A DNA stretch of 64,000 nucleotides from Gemmatimonadota bacterium (lineage in GTDB: Bacteria; Gemmatimonadota; Gemmatimonadetes; Longimicrobiales; Gaopeijiaceae), in NCBI GenBank assembly GCA_028874905.1, contig JAPPGZ010000087.1:13223-77222 (forward strand), in the 5' to 3' direction. Under the pieces are notes generated by a model. The model did no database searches and was not told where the DNA came from. It worked only from the letters and a program-made list of their open reading frames with translations. This document shows positions 1 through 9,837 of this stretch, piece after piece. The translations under genes and the position numbers were made by a program. Each line of letters begins with the position of its first letter. Position 1 is the stretch's first letter.

Positions 1-53
<53 letters not shown>

Positions 54-102
54 AATTCAATCCCTTCCGCGCCGCACCAATGCCCGCGGAACGGGGGAAT
101 AA

Positions 103-131
103 ACCCTAGGCGCGCCATGGTGCGGTGTCAA
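103..131 (-). promoter_or_regulatory. Sigma70-type promoter for the tRNA-Gly gene
   Basis: On the minus strand a perfect -35 hexamer TTGACA (126-131) is followed after exactly 17 bp by TAGGGT (103-108), which keeps the TA and final T of a -10 box. Transcription would start near position 95, about 40 bases before the mature tRNA 5' end at 53. The call rests on motif, spacing and position only. Confidence 0.6.
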
Positions 132-293
132 GCGGCGAACGGAGCCGAACGGGTGGCCATCGCCGCCGCCCGCAGCAGGGTGCGGACGCGCTCCACACGT
201 TCGCCGGGTGGGCGGGCCGCATTATCTTGTCTTCGCGACCCCGTTCGCGGAGTCAGCGCCCGGTCCCCGGGCCCCCGACAACCCGGATGAGCC

Positions 294-1928
294 GTGCATC
301 GAACCTCAACCCTCATCTCGAATCTCCTGTGCGTGCTCTGCGTTTGCGCGCCCGTCGCCGCCGCCGCGCAGGAGCCGTATTCGCCGCTGGTACCCCGGGG
401 CACGGTGCGCCTCGGCCTGCGCGGGGACTATTTTTCATTCTCTTCGCGCTACGGCCTGGGGGCGAGCGGCTCTGCCGGGCTGGAACAGCTGAGCGACGCG
501 TTTTCCGGACCGGCCGACGCAGGCGTATTCCCCCAGCTGGACCCGTTCGCGACCGCCGTGAGAAACGCCGCAGGCGAACAGTTCGCCGTCAGTCTCGGGG
601 CGCTGGACGCCGTGATGGAGAAGGCGACGACTCGCGTGCCCATGTCCCTGGACGTGGGGATCTTCGACTGGCTGACCGTGGGCGCGGAAGTCCCGTTCGT
701 CCGGAGCGACACCGAGTTCTCGCTGACGTTCGCCGCCGACTCCGCCAACGCCGACACGGGATTCAGTCCCGGGATGGCCGACCCCGGCCTGGTGAACGGC
801 TTCCTTTCCGGCCTGCAGAACTCGATAACCGCGTACGACGCGTTTCGGGCGTCCACGTGCACCGCCGATCCCACCTCGCCCGGGTGCCGGGACGCAACGG
901 CGCTGGTCGCGGACGCGCGGATCTTCCGCAGCTCGCTGGCGACAATGTACGGGACCATGTTCGCGCCCGTGGGCTGGTCGCCCGCCGGCGTGGCCCTCCA
1001 GGCCAGGCTGACGGCGCTGGCGGAGGCCTTCCAGGCAGCAGGCGTCACGGGGACACCCGGATCCGTGCCTCTCGCGGCCGGTCTTCTGACCTTCGAGGAG
1101 TTGCTTGGGCTGGTCATGGACCCGGCCTACGGCATCGCGGCAAGCCATCCGCTCGAGAACTGGCAGTCCCTCTGGGCACTGGGGGATATCGAAGCGCGGG
1201 TGGACGCGCGCCTGCTGGAGTCCGGGGACCCGGAAGGGCCGAGCCACATGTTCGCCGGCGCGGGCGCGCTCGTCCGCCTTCCAACGGGACAGCAGGACGA
1301 CCCCGCGAACTTCCTCGACATCGGCAGCGGTGACGCGCAAATGGACGTGGAAGCCCGGGCGTGGATGAACGGCCGTTGGCACCGCGTGGGACTGTGGGCC
1401 GACTTGCGCTACGGCGTGCAGATGACGGGGACCACCGAGCGGCGCGCCTTCGACCCCAACGTCACCTTCGCTCCGATGTCGTCGCAGGTTCAGCTCGACT
1501 GGAATCCGGGCGACTACCAGTTCCTGGAACTCGCGCCGTGGTACGAAATGGCGCCGACCCTGAGGCTGCTGGCGGGATACCGCTACTTCCGCAAGGGAAT
1601 GGACGCGTTCGCGATCCGGACGGCCCCGCCGCCGGACACCGTGCCGCCTGCTGGCGCGGCTGTTACCGCCCTCGCTACGGCGGATGCGGGGCTATTGGCC
1701 GTTCCCGACCCCGAAGCGCTGGTGCCCGAGAGCGGGGCGTCGTCCAGCCGGCTGATGCTCGGGCTCGTCTACAACCGGGGGGATGTCGCGGTGGGCGATG
1801 GGGTGGCCAGCCGACCCCTCGAGATCCGCGCGGTGTACCGGCACGTGGTCGGCGGCGGCGGGGACGTGCCGAGCGCGCGCTCGTTCGAAGCCGGGTTCCG
1901 GTTCTTTGTGGGACTATGGGGGGGTTAG
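294..1928 (+). CDS. Exported beta-barrel-like protein of unknown function
   Basis: 544 residues from a GTG start. The first 25 or so residues form a classical Sec signal peptide (hydrophobic core followed by AAAAQ). The rest has many alternating hydrophobic/aromatic stretches such as LRLLAGYRYF, and ends in GFRFFVGLWGG, an aromatic beta-strand terminus of the kind seen in outer-membrane barrels. I do not recognise a named family. It converges with recN, whose stop is only 18 bases away, and it lies between the tRNA-Gly gene and the housekeeping block. An outer-membrane transporter or porin-like role is inference from signal peptide and strand pattern. Confidence 0.75.
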   Translation: MHRTSTLISNLLCVLCVCAPVAAAAQEPYSPLVPRGTVRLGLRGDYFSFSSRYGLGASGSAGLEQLSDAFSGPADAGVFPQLDPFATAVRNAAGEQFAVSLGALDAVMEKATTRVPMSLDVGIFDWLTVGAEVPFVRSDTEFSLTFAADSANADTGFSPGMADPGLVNGFLSGLQNSITAYDAFRASTCTADPTSPGCRDATALVADARIFRSSLATMYGTMFAPVGWSPAGVALQARLTALAEAFQAAGVTGTPGSVPLAAGLLTFEELLGLVMDPAYGIAASHPLENWQSLWALGDIEARVDARLLESGDPEGPSHMFAGAGALVRLPTGQQDDPANFLDIGSGDAQMDVEARAWMNGRWHRVGLWADLRYGVQMTGTTERRAFDPNVTFAPMSSQVQLDWNPGDYQFLELAPWYEMAPTLRLLAGYRYFRKGMDAFAIRTAPPPDTVPPAGAAVTALATADAGLLAVPDPEALVPESGASSSRLMLGLVYNRGDVAVGDGVASRPLEIRAVYRHVVGGGGDVPSARSFEAGFRFFVGLWGG

Positions 1929-1946
1929 GGCATCGGCGCCCACCCA

Positions 1947-3611
1947 TCATCGACCGCGTCCGAGCAAATCCCGCGCATGCTCCAGCGACGGATCCGAACC
2001 CGGGTCCCCGCCCAGCATCCGGGCGATTTCGTGGACCCGTTCATCACCGTCGAGCTGCCGCACGAGGCTCACCACCGCACCATCGACCGCGTCCTTTTCC
2101 ACAACGAGATGGTTGGACGCGCGCGCCGCTATGCGCGCGAGATGCGTGACCACGAGCACCTGCCGTCCGCTGGCCACGGCTTCCAGCCGGTCCGCCACCC
2201 TGGCAGCGACCCCGCCCCCGACGCCGGCATCCACCTCGTCGAACACCAGGGTGGGAAGATCGTCGATGCCCGCCAGCACGGAGTTGAGCGCCAGCATGAC
2301 GCGCGACATCTCGCCGCCGGAGGCGATTTGCGAGAGGGGCGCCGGCGGGAAGCCGGGGTTCATCGTGGCCATGAAGCGAACCCGTTCCAGTCCACCGGCC
2401 GACGGGCCGGTCTGGTCCTCGAAGTGCACGGCCAGGCGCGCCCCCTGCAGCCCGAGTCCGGGGAAGACGGCCCGTGCCTCGGCGGAGAACCGGGCAGCCG
2501 CCTCTCGTCGACGGCGCGACAGTTCCTCCGCACCGGCTCGCCAGGCCGCACCGGCTCGCTCCAGCTCGGTCCGCAGGGTGCCCGCGTCCATGTCGGCGGT
2601 TTCGAGTTCATCCAGCTCGCGGCGCAGGGTCTCCCCCCGCTCGATGACCGCGGGCAGCGTAGGGCCGTACTTACGCTCGAGCCGTTGAATCAGGGCCTGT
2701 CGCTCGCGAATGGACTCCAGCCGTGCCGGGTCGTGGTCGATGCCCGTGGCGTAGTCCGCAAGGGCGCCGGCCGCGTCAGACACCTGGTGGTATGCGTCGT
2801 CGAGCGTGGATGAACAGGCCTCGAGCGCCGGGTCCATCTCACCAAGGCGCCGCAGACGGGCGGCCGCATCCGCAAGTCGGTCCGCGACGGCATCGTCTTC
2901 GGCGTGGAGAAGCCGGTGCAGCGCGTGACTCTCCCGCGCGAGCGTGTCGGCGTGCGCGAGACGGTTCGCTTCGATACGCAGTTCCTCGTCCTCACCCTCA
3001 TGGAGCTTCGCGCCCGCGATCTCGTCGAGCTGGAAGCGGATGAAGTCGGCGCGGCTCTCGAGCTCCCCGCGCCGCTCCTCCAGCGATGCCAGCCGGTCTC
3101 CGAGTTCGGCCACCCGACGGAAGCGGTCCGTAACCTCTTCGGCCAAATCGTCACAACCCCCGAAGGCGTCGAGTACCTGTCGCTGAAAACCTGCCGACAG
3201 CAGCCGCTGGTGCTCGTGCTGTCCGTGGATGTCGACCAGCAGCGATCCGATGCGGCGTAGCATTCCGGCGGTCGCGGGCGAGCCGTTCACCCAGCCCCGG
3301 CTTCGGCCCTCGGCGCGGATCTCGCGGCGCAACACCAGGTGGTCGTCGTCGCACTCCAGGCCCAGTTCGGCGAGCAGCTCCGCGACGGCGTCGAGACCGC
3401 CGACATCCACTACTCCCTCGACCAGCGCGCGGGCTTCCCCGGCGCGCACCATTCCCGACGAGGCACGGCCGCCCAGCAGAACCTCCAGCGCGTCCACCAC
3501 GATGGACTTGCCGGCCCCGGTTTCCCCCGAAAGGACATTCAACCCTGGTTCCAGAGAAATCCGCAAGTCCTTGAGGACAGCGACGTTGCTTATTCTGATT
3601 TCAACGAACAT
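1947..3611 (-). CDS. recN: DNA repair protein RecN
   Basis: 554 residues, normal for the family. RecN is an SMC-like ATPase that acts on broken DNA ends in recombinational repair. Walker A GETGAGKS is at residues 29-36, immediately after the N-terminal [12 protein letters not shown] strand. The centre (about 160-370) is a long charged coiled coil. The ABC signature [12 protein letters not shown] is at 426-437, and Walker B with the catalytic glutamate, [13 protein letters not shown], starts near 453. The ATG start is followed directly by the conserved family N-terminus. It is the last gene of the folD-to-recN cluster, 69 bases after nadK. Confidence 0.97.
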   Translation of the reverse strand: MFVEIRISNVAVLKDLRISLEPGLNVLSGETGAGKSIVVDALEVLLGGRASSGMVRAGEARALVEGVVDVGGLDAVAELLAELGLECDDDHLVLRREIRAEGRSRGWVNGSPATAGMLRRIGSLLVDIHGQHEHQRLLSAGFQRQVLDAFGGCDDLAEEVTDRFRRVAELGDRLASLEERRGELESRADFIRFQLDEIAGAKLHEGEDEELRIEANRLAHADTLARESHALHRLLHAEDDAVADRLADAAARLRRLGEMDPALEACSSTLDDAYHQVSDAAGALADYATGIDHDPARLESIRERQALIQRLERKYGPTLPAVIERGETLRRELDELETADMDAGTLRTELERAGAAWRAGAEELSRRRREAAARFSAEARAVFPGLGLQGARLAVHFEDQTGPSAGGLERVRFMATMNPGFPPAPLSQIASGGEMSRVMLALNSVLAGIDDLPTLVFDEVDAGVGGGVAARVADRLEAVASGRQVLVVTHLARIAARASNHLVVEKDAVDGAVVSLVRQLDGDERVHEIARMLGGDPGSDPSLEHARDLLGRGR

Positions 3612-3680
3612 GGACCTTCAGGTTGGGACCGGCGGAGGGGCGCCGCCATAGCCGCATGGGCGCGCCCCAAACGCTCGCCC

Positions 3681-4622
3681 TCACCCCCCGTCGATCGGCC
3701 GGACGGCCCAACTCAGCTTCTGCCGCAGCGTGGTGAAGAAGGAGTGGCCGGGCAGGCGGACCAGCGGGACGCGCGACGCCCCCATGCGCACGACCACGCG
3801 GTCGCTGTATCCGACCGGCCCACCCTCCTGCCCGTCGACCGTCAGGAAGAGGGGTTCGCGGCGGTCGAGCGCGGTCACGGTGATCTCCTCGTCGCCGGGG
3901 ACCACAAGGGGCCGGACCGCGAGCGTATGAGGCAGAATTGGGGTCACCAGGAAGCAGTTCAGTTCGGGCACGACGATGGGGCCGCCGGCCGACAGCGAAT
4001 ACGCGGTGGACCCGGTGGGAGTGGCCAGAATGACGCCGTCCCCGGAGAAGCTGCCGATCTCCTCCGGATCATCCTCCGGTCCCACCCACAAGTCGAGACG
4101 GATGACCTGGGCCGCACCGGCCTTGTGAACCACCACATCGTTCAGCACGGTAAACGCGGCCCTGCGGATCCCTTCCGGGGACCGTACCTCGGCCTCCAGC
4201 GTCCGCCGCTCCTCGATCGAGTATTCGCCCCGCAGCACATGCCGGAGACCCTCTTCGATCGCCTGGCCGGACACGGATGTCAGGAACCCCATGCTGCCCA
4301 TGTTGATGCCCAGGACGGGGATCCCCCGGCCGAACACGGACCGTGCGGCGCGCAGCAGCGTGCCGTCTCCGCCGAGCGAGATGACCAGGTCGACGGGATG
4401 ATCGGAGTCGGGACCGTGTCGATCCACAGATGCGACAAAATCGGACATGCCTGCGACAATTTCGGCCGATTGGACCGCGGAGGATCCCAGATTCGGTTCC
4501 AATGACACCGAAGCGCCGAATTCGGCCGCTACCTGCGCGACTTGTTCGGACGCGTCGCGGATGCCGGGATCCGCGCCGTCCCTGCCAAGAATCGCGATAT
4601 GCCGGAAAGCCAAGGTCGTCAC
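3681..4622 (-). CDS. nadK: NAD kinase (ATP-NAD kinase)
   Basis: 313 residues. It phosphorylates NAD to NADP in the cytoplasm. The diagnostic GGDGT motif lies at residues 84-88, with D86 expected to be catalytic. An ND pair binding the nicotinamide ribose is at 161-162, and the glycine-rich TPTGSTAYSLSAGGP is at 201-215. The open frame continues far upstream, but that part is antisense-like translation over ispA. I chose the GTG at 4622 because it overlaps the ispA stop as GTGA, a coupling seen repeatedly in this cluster; a TTG at 4613 is an alternative. In many bacteria nadK and recN are neighbours, as here. Confidence 0.95.
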   Translation of the reverse strand: MTTLAFRHIAILGRDGADPGIRDASEQVAQVAAEFGASVSLEPNLGSSAVQSAEIVAGMSDFVASVDRHGPDSDHPVDLVISLGGDGTLLRAARSVFGRGIPVLGINMGSMGFLTSVSGQAIEEGLRHVLRGEYSIEERRTLEAEVRSPEGIRRAAFTVLNDVVVHKAGAAQVIRLDLWVGPEDDPEEIGSFSGDGVILATPTGSTAYSLSAGGPIVVPELNCFLVTPILPHTLAVRPLVVPGDEEITVTALDRREPLFLTVDGQEGGPVGYSDRVVVRMGASRVPLVRLPGHSFFTTLRQKLSWAVRPIDGG

Positions 4623-5533
4623 CGTTTGCGTTGAATCACGAAGCGCGCCAGCTGCCTCAGCCGGGGTGCGGCCAGGCCGGTAGCGTCGAGCGCCGCTAGT
4701 CCGCGGGCGATGAGTTCCCCTGCCCGCCCGCGCGCGCCGTCCACGCCCAACAGCCCAACATAGGTGGATTTCTCCAGTTCCGCGTCGGAAGGGCGCTTTC
4801 CGAGCACTTCCGCCGACCCCGTGGCATCGAGCACGTCGTCCATGACCTGGAACGCCAGTCCCAGCGCGCGGCCATAGTCGCCGATCGCGCGCAATGCCGA
4901 GTCCGCGGCACCTGACGCCATCGCGCCCATCTCGAGCGACGCAGCGAGGAGCGCGCCGGTCTTGAGGCCGTGCAGGGTCGCCAGTTCTTCTTCCGTAAGC
5001 GACTGTCCCTCGGAGAGCAGGTCGAGAGCCTGACCGCCGATCATGCCGCCGGCCCCTGCCGCTTCGAGCATGTAAGCCACGATTCCCCTGGCCGTGGATG
5101 CCGTGCATCCCGTCGCGCAGGCACTGCGATAGGCCCACGTGGCGGCCCAGGGGATGAGGACCACGCCGGCGTACGTCGCCGTGCGCACGCCATGGGTGAC
5201 GTGGACCGTCGGATTCCCCCGGCGCAGGGGTGCGTCGTCCATGCAGGGAAGGTCGTCGTGGATCAACGAATAGGCGTGGATCAGCTCCACCGAGACCGAA
5301 AGATCGTAGAGCGGGTCGCCGCACCGGCCCCCGGTTTCCTCGCAGGCGGTGGCCAGAAGGAGCGGGCGCAGGCGCTTGCCCCCGCTCATGACTCCGCCCT
5401 CGACGGCGGAAAACAGTCCGGCGGGCACGACCTCGGCCATCTCGTCCATGCAGCGGCGCATTGCGGTCTCGATACGAGTTCTGCGGTCATCCAGCCAGGC
5501 CGCGAAGGAGAGGTCAGTCGCGGTCCCCGTCAT
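4619..5533 (-). CDS. ispA: Short-chain polyprenyl (farnesyl/geranylgeranyl) diphosphate synthase
   Basis: 304 residues, IspA-like. It condenses isopentenyl diphosphate with allylic diphosphates. Visible motifs are GGKRLRP (51-57), the first aspartate-rich motif DDLPCMDD (93-100), GMIGGQ with the following ALDLL (163-172), and the second aspartate-rich motif DDVLD (232-236). The segment after THGVRTATYAG (114-123) lacks the usual Asp of the AGDAL motif and reads AGVVLIPWAA instead, which I take as lineage divergence because the frame is intact on both sides. The ATG overlaps the end of xseB by 20 bases and the stop overlaps nadK by 4. Product chain length cannot be fixed from sequence alone. 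Confidence 0.92.
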   Translation of the reverse strand: MTGTATDLSFAAWLDDRRTRIETAMRRCMDEMAEVVPAGLFSAVEGGVMSGGKRLRPLLLATACEETGGRCGDPLYDLSVSVELIHAYSLIHDDLPCMDDAPLRRGNPTVHVTHGVRTATYAGVVLIPWAATWAYRSACATGCTASTARGIVAYMLEAAGAGGMIGGQALDLLSEGQSLTEEELATLHGLKTGALLAASLEMGAMASGAADSALRAIGDYGRALGLAFQVMDDVLDATGSAEVLGKRPSDAELEKSTYVGLLGVDGARGRAGELIARGLAALDATGLAAPRLRQLARFVIQRKR

Positions 5534-5768
5534 CGCGGTCTCCCTGGTCAGGGGCCTCGAACTCCCGAACCTCGTCCCCCTGGGCGCCGATCAACTCCTC
5601 GACTTTCAGCTCCGCCGTCTCGAGAATCTGCTGCGCGCGCCGGAGGTGACCTACCCCCTCTTCGAAAAGGGCGAGTGCCTCGTCGAGATCGACCTCATCG
5701 GAGTCCAGCGACGCGACGATGTCCTCGATTCGCTTGAGGCGCCGGTCCAATCCGCCCTCACTCGGCAC
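5514..5768 (-). CDS. xseB: Exodeoxyribonuclease VII small subunit
   Basis: 84 residues from a GTG that overlaps the end of xseA. XseB binds XseA to form the single-strand exonuclease ExoVII. The core pattern RLKRIEDIVASLDSDEVDLD followed by ALALFEEGVGHLRRAQQIL is characteristic of the family helical hairpin. The tail EAPDQGDRDDGDRD is acidic and variable. The frame stays open upstream, but the coding signal there belongs to xseA in another frame, so the start at 5768 is preferred; a TTG about six codons later is possible. Confidence 0.9.
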   Translation of the reverse strand: MPSEGGLDRRLKRIEDIVASLDSDEVDLDEALALFEEGVGHLRRAQQILETAELKVEELIGAQGDEVREFEAPDQGDRDDGDRD

Positions 5769-7137
5769 GGTGGGCCCTCCCGGCACGGCCAACCCTCTCG
5801 GCACGGCGCGAGGTCGCCGTCGGTCCGCCGCCCGGTTCGTCAGCAACCCTGCACGCCACACCGCCGTCCACGACCCGCAGGCTGAATTCCCGCGCCGGCG
5901 GGAAGTCCGCGGTCTTGCGAAGGAGCCGACCGCGGGTATCGAGAGGGACCGCGTACCCGCGCGCGAGCGTGGACATGGGAGACAGTGCCTCCATGGCCGC
6001 AGCGTCCCGGGCGAGACGGGCCCGGTGACGCGCAATTCTCGCCCGCATGACCCCGGCCACGAGCGATCGTTCCCTCACAAGCCGACCTCGACAGGTCTCC
6101 ACCCGCCGTCGGCCGCGCCGGTGAAGCAGGTCGCGCGCCTGGTCGAGCCGCCAGCGCCGGGAGCGCGCCTGCCCGGCAAGCCCCTTACCCAGCCTGGTCC
6201 CGAGGTTGTCCAGAATGCGGACGACGGCCCGCCGATCCGGCAGCGCCGCCTCCGCCGCGGCGGAGGGAGTCGCGGCGCGCACGTCGGCGACCAGGTCGCA
6301 GATCGTGACATCCGTTTCGTGCCCCACACCCGACACCACCGGCACCGGGCTCGAGGCGACCGCGCGCGCGACGGCCTCGTCGTTGAAGCCCCAAAGGTCC
6401 TCGATCGTCCCGCCCCCGCGAGCCACCACGATCACGTCCACGTCCCGCGACGCCAGGGTGGAGACCGCCGCCGCGATCTCCTCGCCCGCCCCGCGGCCTT
6501 GCACGCGCGTACCCCTCACCAGAACCCGCACCCAAGGGGCCCGCCGTCGGGCGACCGCAATCACGTCTCGCAGGGCAGCGCCCGTCGGCGAGGTCACGAC
6601 TGCCACCGTGCCCGGGAAGGCCGGCAGACCCCTCTTGCGGGCCGCGTCGGTCAGTCCCTCGGCGTCCAGCCGCCTCTTCAGACGGTCGAAGGCAAGCTTC
6701 CACATGCCGCCTTCGCCCTCCGCCTCCAGCCTCGCCACCACGAGCTGGTAGACGCCCCGGGCCTCGTAGAGCGTGAGTCCGCCGAAGACCCGCACCATCA
6801 TCCCCTCACGGGGGTCCGTAGGCAGCCGGGCGGCCTCCCTCCGGAACATCACGCAACGGAGTTGGGCGGTATCGTCCTTCAGGGTGAAGTAGCAGTGCCC
6901 GGAGCGTTGCCGCCGGAAGTTCGTGACTTCGCCGCCCACCCATAGTTGCGGCAGACTCTGCTCCAGCTGCAGGCGCACCGCCCGATTGACCTGGCGGACC
7001 GTCCAGACGCGGGGCCCGGGCATGCCCGAAGCCCGGAGCCCCTCGGAGGGGCCGGCCCCCGCGTCCGCGGCGGACGAGGGCTCACGGGAGTGAGCGGGTG
7101 CGCGGTCCGCGAACAGATCGAGCGTGCCGTCGCTCAC
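5758..7137 (-). CDS. xseA: Exodeoxyribonuclease VII large subunit
   Basis: 459 residues. Catalytic subunit of ExoVII, which degrades single-stranded DNA. After about 40 variable residues comes the OB-fold domain ([17 protein letters not shown], then [20 protein letters not shown] and [15 protein letters not shown]). The catalytic domain follows, with [34 protein letters not shown] and [20 protein letters not shown], all hallmark ExoVII blocks. The C-terminal part is arginine-rich and helical. The GTG start overlaps the folD stop as GTGA, and xseB starts inside its 3' end. Confidence 0.96.
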   Translation of the reverse strand: MSDGTLDLFADRAPAHSREPSSAADAGAGPSEGLRASGMPGPRVWTVRQVNRAVRLQLEQSLPQLWVGGEVTNFRRQRSGHCYFTLKDDTAQLRCVMFRREAARLPTDPREGMMVRVFGGLTLYEARGVYQLVVARLEAEGEGGMWKLAFDRLKRRLDAEGLTDAARKRGLPAFPGTVAVVTSPTGAALRDVIAVARRRAPWVRVLVRGTRVQGRGAGEEIAAAVSTLASRDVDVIVVARGGGTIEDLWGFNDEAVARAVASSPVPVVSGVGHETDVTICDLVADVRAATPSAAAEAALPDRRAVVRILDNLGTRLGKGLAGQARSRRWRLDQARDLLHRRGRRRVETCRGRLVRERSLVAGVMRARIARHRARLARDAAAMEALSPMSTLARGYAVPLDTRGRLLRKTADFPPAREFSLRVVDGGVACRVADEPGGGPTATSRRAERVGRAGRAHRAE

Positions 7138-8027
7138 CGCGCACCGCTGTTCTGCCGGATCGCAGCTTCGACGGTATTGGCCAGAAGCATGGCAATCGTC
7201 ATCGGACCCACTCCGCCGGGCACCGGCGTGATCGCGGAAGCCACCTCGCTCACGCCCTCGAAGTCAACGTCCCCGACCACGCGATACCCCCGTTCCCGGG
7301 ACGGGTCGTCCACGCGGTTGGTTCCCACGTCGATCACGGTCACGCCGGGCTTGACCATGTCCCGCGTAACGGTGTTGGGCCACCCGACCGCAGCAATCAG
7401 GATGTCCGCGGTGCGCGTCACGGCGCCAAGGTCACGCGTACGGCTGTGGGCGACGGTCACCGTGGCGTTGCCCCCGGCGGCCTTGCGAAGCAGAAGCAGG
7501 GCCATCGGCTTGCCCACGATGTTCGAGCGCCCGACCACGACGGCGTGCTTCCCGGAGGGGTCCACCCCGCTCCGCACCAGCATCTCGATCACGCCGCGGG
7601 GTGTACACGGCGCCAGGACGTTCGGGTCGCCCGTCGCGAGGCGGCCCACGTTGACGGGATGGAAGCCGTCGACGTCCTTGTCGGGGTCGATGGCCAGGAG
7701 GACCTTGGACTCGTCGATCTGACGCGGCAGCGGCAGCTGCACCAGAATCCCGTGGATCGCGGGGTCCGCGTTGAGCTCCGAGATGAGGTCCAGAAGCTCG
7801 GTTTCACCGACCGAGTCCGACAGCGTGATCTGCCGCGAGTGAATCCCGGCCGCGGCGGCTGCCTTGTTCTTCATGCCCACGTATAGCCGGCTGGCCGGAT
7901 CGTCGCCCGCCAGCACGGTCGCCAGCCCGGGCACCAGCCCTTCCTTTGCCAGCGCCGCGACCTGCTCGTTCAACTCATCCCGGATCGTCCCGGCGATTTC
8001 CTTCCCTGAAATGATCTTGGCCGACAT
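7134..8027 (-). CDS. folD: Bifunctional methylenetetrahydrofolate dehydrogenase/cyclohydrolase FolD
   Basis: 297 residues from the ATG at 8027, the usual family length. It interconverts 5,10-methylene- and 10-formyl-tetrahydrofolate with NADP. The catalytic YxxxK is Y49 and K53 ([10 protein letters not shown]). A QLPLP block follows, then the NADP-binding [14 protein letters not shown] and the C-terminal [15 protein letters not shown] signature. The open frame extends upstream of 8027, but that part has no family similarity. There is an 83-base gap to rny upstream and a GTGA overlap with xseA downstream, so folD, xseA, xseB, ispA and nadK are probably translated from one transcript. Confidence 0.96.
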   Translation of the reverse strand: MSAKIISGKEIAGTIRDELNEQVAALAKEGLVPGLATVLAGDDPASRLYVGMKNKAAAAAGIHSRQITLSDSVGETELLDLISELNADPAIHGILVQLPLPRQIDESKVLLAIDPDKDVDGFHPVNVGRLATGDPNVLAPCTPRGVIEMLVRSGVDPSGKHAVVVGRSNIVGKPMALLLLRKAAGGNATVTVAHSRTRDLGAVTRTADILIAAVGWPNTVTRDMVKPGVTVIDVGTNRVDDPSRERGYRVVGDVDFEGVSEVASAITPVPGGVGPMTIAMLLANTVEAAIRQNSGAR

Positions 8028-8110
8028 GAATATCCAGTTTCGCGGTTGCGTGTGGTGACTACAGGCCCGATCAGGGGGTCCCGGGCCGCGAACAATGAAA
8101 GGTGTTCCAG

Positions 8111-9679
8111 CTAGCGCGCGAAGTCGATGGCACGGGTCTCGCGAATCACAACGACCTTGATCTGGCCCGGGTACTGCAGCTCGCCCTCGATCTTCCGGGC
8201 TACCGCCTCCGAAATGCGTGCCATGGCCTCGTCCGATACCTGCTCCGGCTCCACCATGACCCTCAGCTCGCGTCCCGCCTGAATCGCGAAGCATCGTTCG
8301 ACTCCGGGGTGTTCGGTCGCGATCTCCTCAAGCTTCTCAAGTCGCTTCACGTACCCCTCGAACATCTCCCGGCGCGCGCCCGGGCGGGCCCCGCTGATTG
8401 CGTCGGCGGCGGTCACCAGCCAGGCCTCCGCATAGCGGTGCGGCTCTTCGTCGTGGTGGGCCTTGATCGCGTTCAACACGATGTCCGGCTCCTTGAATCG
8501 CTTGCACAGCCGATACCCCAGCTCCACGTGCGTCAGTTCCTGCTCGTGCGTCAGCCCCTTGCCGACGTCGTGGAGCAGCCCCGCACGCCGCGTCGCCGGC
8601 ACATCGAGCCGCATCTCGGCCGCCATGTTCCCCGCCAGCAGCGCGACCTCCCTCGCGTGAGCCAGCTGGTTCTGTCCGTACGACGTTCGGAACTTCAGGC
8701 GCCCGAGCACCTTGACGATCTCGGGGTGCACGCTGTGGATCCCCAGCCCGTAGAGCACCTCCTCGGCCGCCTCGCGCATTTCGACCTCGACCTCCTTCTC
8801 GCTTTTCGCGACGGTCTCCTCGATCCGCGCGGGATGAATCCGGCCATCCTCGATCAGCTTCGCGAGCGCGACGCGGGCGACCTCGCGCCGCACCGGGTTG
8901 TAACCCGACAACACGACCGCCTCGGGAGTATCATCGATGATCACATCGATCCCGGTGGCCTGTTCGAACGCACGAATGTTGCGTCCTTCGCGGCCGATGA
9001 TCCGTCCCTTCATTTCGTCGGACGGAAGCTGGACCACAGAGACTGTGAGCTGCGCCGTCTCGTCGGCCGCCATGCGCTGGATGGCCATCGCGACCAGCTT
9101 CTTCGCTTCGCGGTCGGCCGTCCGCTGCGCCTCGTCACGAATCTCGCGAACCCGGTTGGCGGCTTCGGCGCGCGCCTCGTCCTTGATCTCGGCGACGAGT
9201 TCGCTCCTGGCCTCCTCGGCCGTGATCCCGGCCAGCGCCTCCAGCCGCGTGCGCGTCTCGGCGAGGGCACGCTCGATTTCCGCTCCCCTCCCGGCGACCT
9301 CGGACTCCTGGCGCTTCAGACCCTCTTCGCGCTCCTCCAGCGCATTGGCACGACGGTCCAGGGTATCCGACTTGCGATCGACGGCCTCGGTGCGGTTGAG
9401 CAGCCTGCGCTCGCCCCGCTCGACATCCTCGCGGCGCCGGCTCTCTTCGGACTCCCAAGTCTCCCTGAGCCGGTAGACCTCCTCCTTGGCCTGCAGGTCG
9501 GCGGCACGGCGCACGTTGTCGGCATCTTGCTCTGCCCGCTTGCGGATCAGCGACGCCTCGTCCCGTGCCGCTTCCTTCTCTTCAAGCTGCCGCGCGCGCT
9601 CCCGGTTCCTCCCAAGGAGGTACCCGAGGATTGCCGCGGCAACCGCGCCGACCGCCAGGGACATACCCAGCGGATCCAT
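8111..9679 (-). CDS. rny: Ribonuclease Y
   Basis: 522 residues, the standard size for RNase Y, a membrane-anchored endoribonuclease that starts mRNA decay. One transmembrane helix lies at residues 6-24 ([17 protein letters not shown]). A long charged coiled coil follows to about residue 200. The KH domain contains [15 protein letters not shown] with the GxxG loop. The HD domain contains [11 protein letters not shown] with the metal-binding HD pair, followed by HVELG. I chose the ATG at 9679 because GGAG sits 7-8 bases upstream and the membrane anchor follows at once; upstream in-frame sequence looks non-coding. It has its own probable promoter at 9774-9802. Confidence 0.96.
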   Translation of the reverse strand: MDPLGMSLAVGAVAAAILGYLLGRNRERARQLEEKEAARDEASLIRKRAEQDADNVRRAADLQAKEEVYRLRETWESEESRRREDVERGERRLLNRTEAVDRKSDTLDRRANALEEREEGLKRQESEVAGRGAEIERALAETRTRLEALAGITAEEARSELVAEIKDEARAEAANRVREIRDEAQRTADREAKKLVAMAIQRMAADETAQLTVSVVQLPSDEMKGRIIGREGRNIRAFEQATGIDVIIDDTPEAVVLSGYNPVRREVARVALAKLIEDGRIHPARIEETVAKSEKEVEVEMREAAEEVLYGLGIHSVHPEIVKVLGRLKFRTSYGQNQLAHAREVALLAGNMAAEMRLDVPATRRAGLLHDVGKGLTHEQELTHVELGYRLCKRFKEPDIVLNAIKAHHDEEPHRYAEAWLVTAADAISGARPGARREMFEGYVKRLEKLEEIATEHPGVERCFAIQAGRELRVMVEPEQVSDEAMARISEAVARKIEGELQYPGQIKVVVIRETRAIDFAR

Positions 9680-9773
9680 GTATTTTCTCCAAGGCCGAAC
9701 CGTCGTCCGGCCATGTGATTCGACAAGGTAAACACGGCGGGGGATCCGGCCGCGGACTTCCTTGATTGCGCCT

Positions 9774-9802
9774 ACAGTATTCCCGTACCGACCGGGGCGC
9801 AA
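9774..9802 (-). promoter_or_regulatory. Candidate promoter for rny-folD-xseAB-ispA-nadK-recN
   Basis: On the minus strand TTGCGC (9797-9802) is followed after 17 bp by TACTGT (9774-9779). Each box keeps only the strongest consensus positions, but the spacing is optimal and the site lies in the 158-base gap between the cytochrome gene and rny, just after two hairpins. Predicted start is near 9767, giving a leader of about 88 bases. Confidence 0.4.
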
Positions 9803-9832
9803 GCGCCCACCCCGACGTGGGGTTTCCCCACG
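9793..9832 (-). terminator. Paired GC-rich hairpins after the cytochrome gene
   Basis: Two perfect inverted repeats lie directly after the stop of the cytochrome gene: CGTGGGG (9816-9822) with a 3-base loop and CCCCACG (9826-9832), then GGGCGC/GCGCCC with a 2-base loop near 9795-9808. There is no T-tract on the minus strand, so an intrinsic terminator is only possible. A Rho-assisted end or mRNA-stabilising hairpin is equally compatible. The second hairpin overlaps the proposed rny promoter. Confidence 0.4.
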
Positions 9833-9837
9833 GGCTG

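Noticed and set aside
4623-5324. N-terminal extension of NAD kinase
   Set aside because: The extension overlaps ispA out of frame and is Arg/Pro-rich; the GTGA junction gives a normal-length enzyme.
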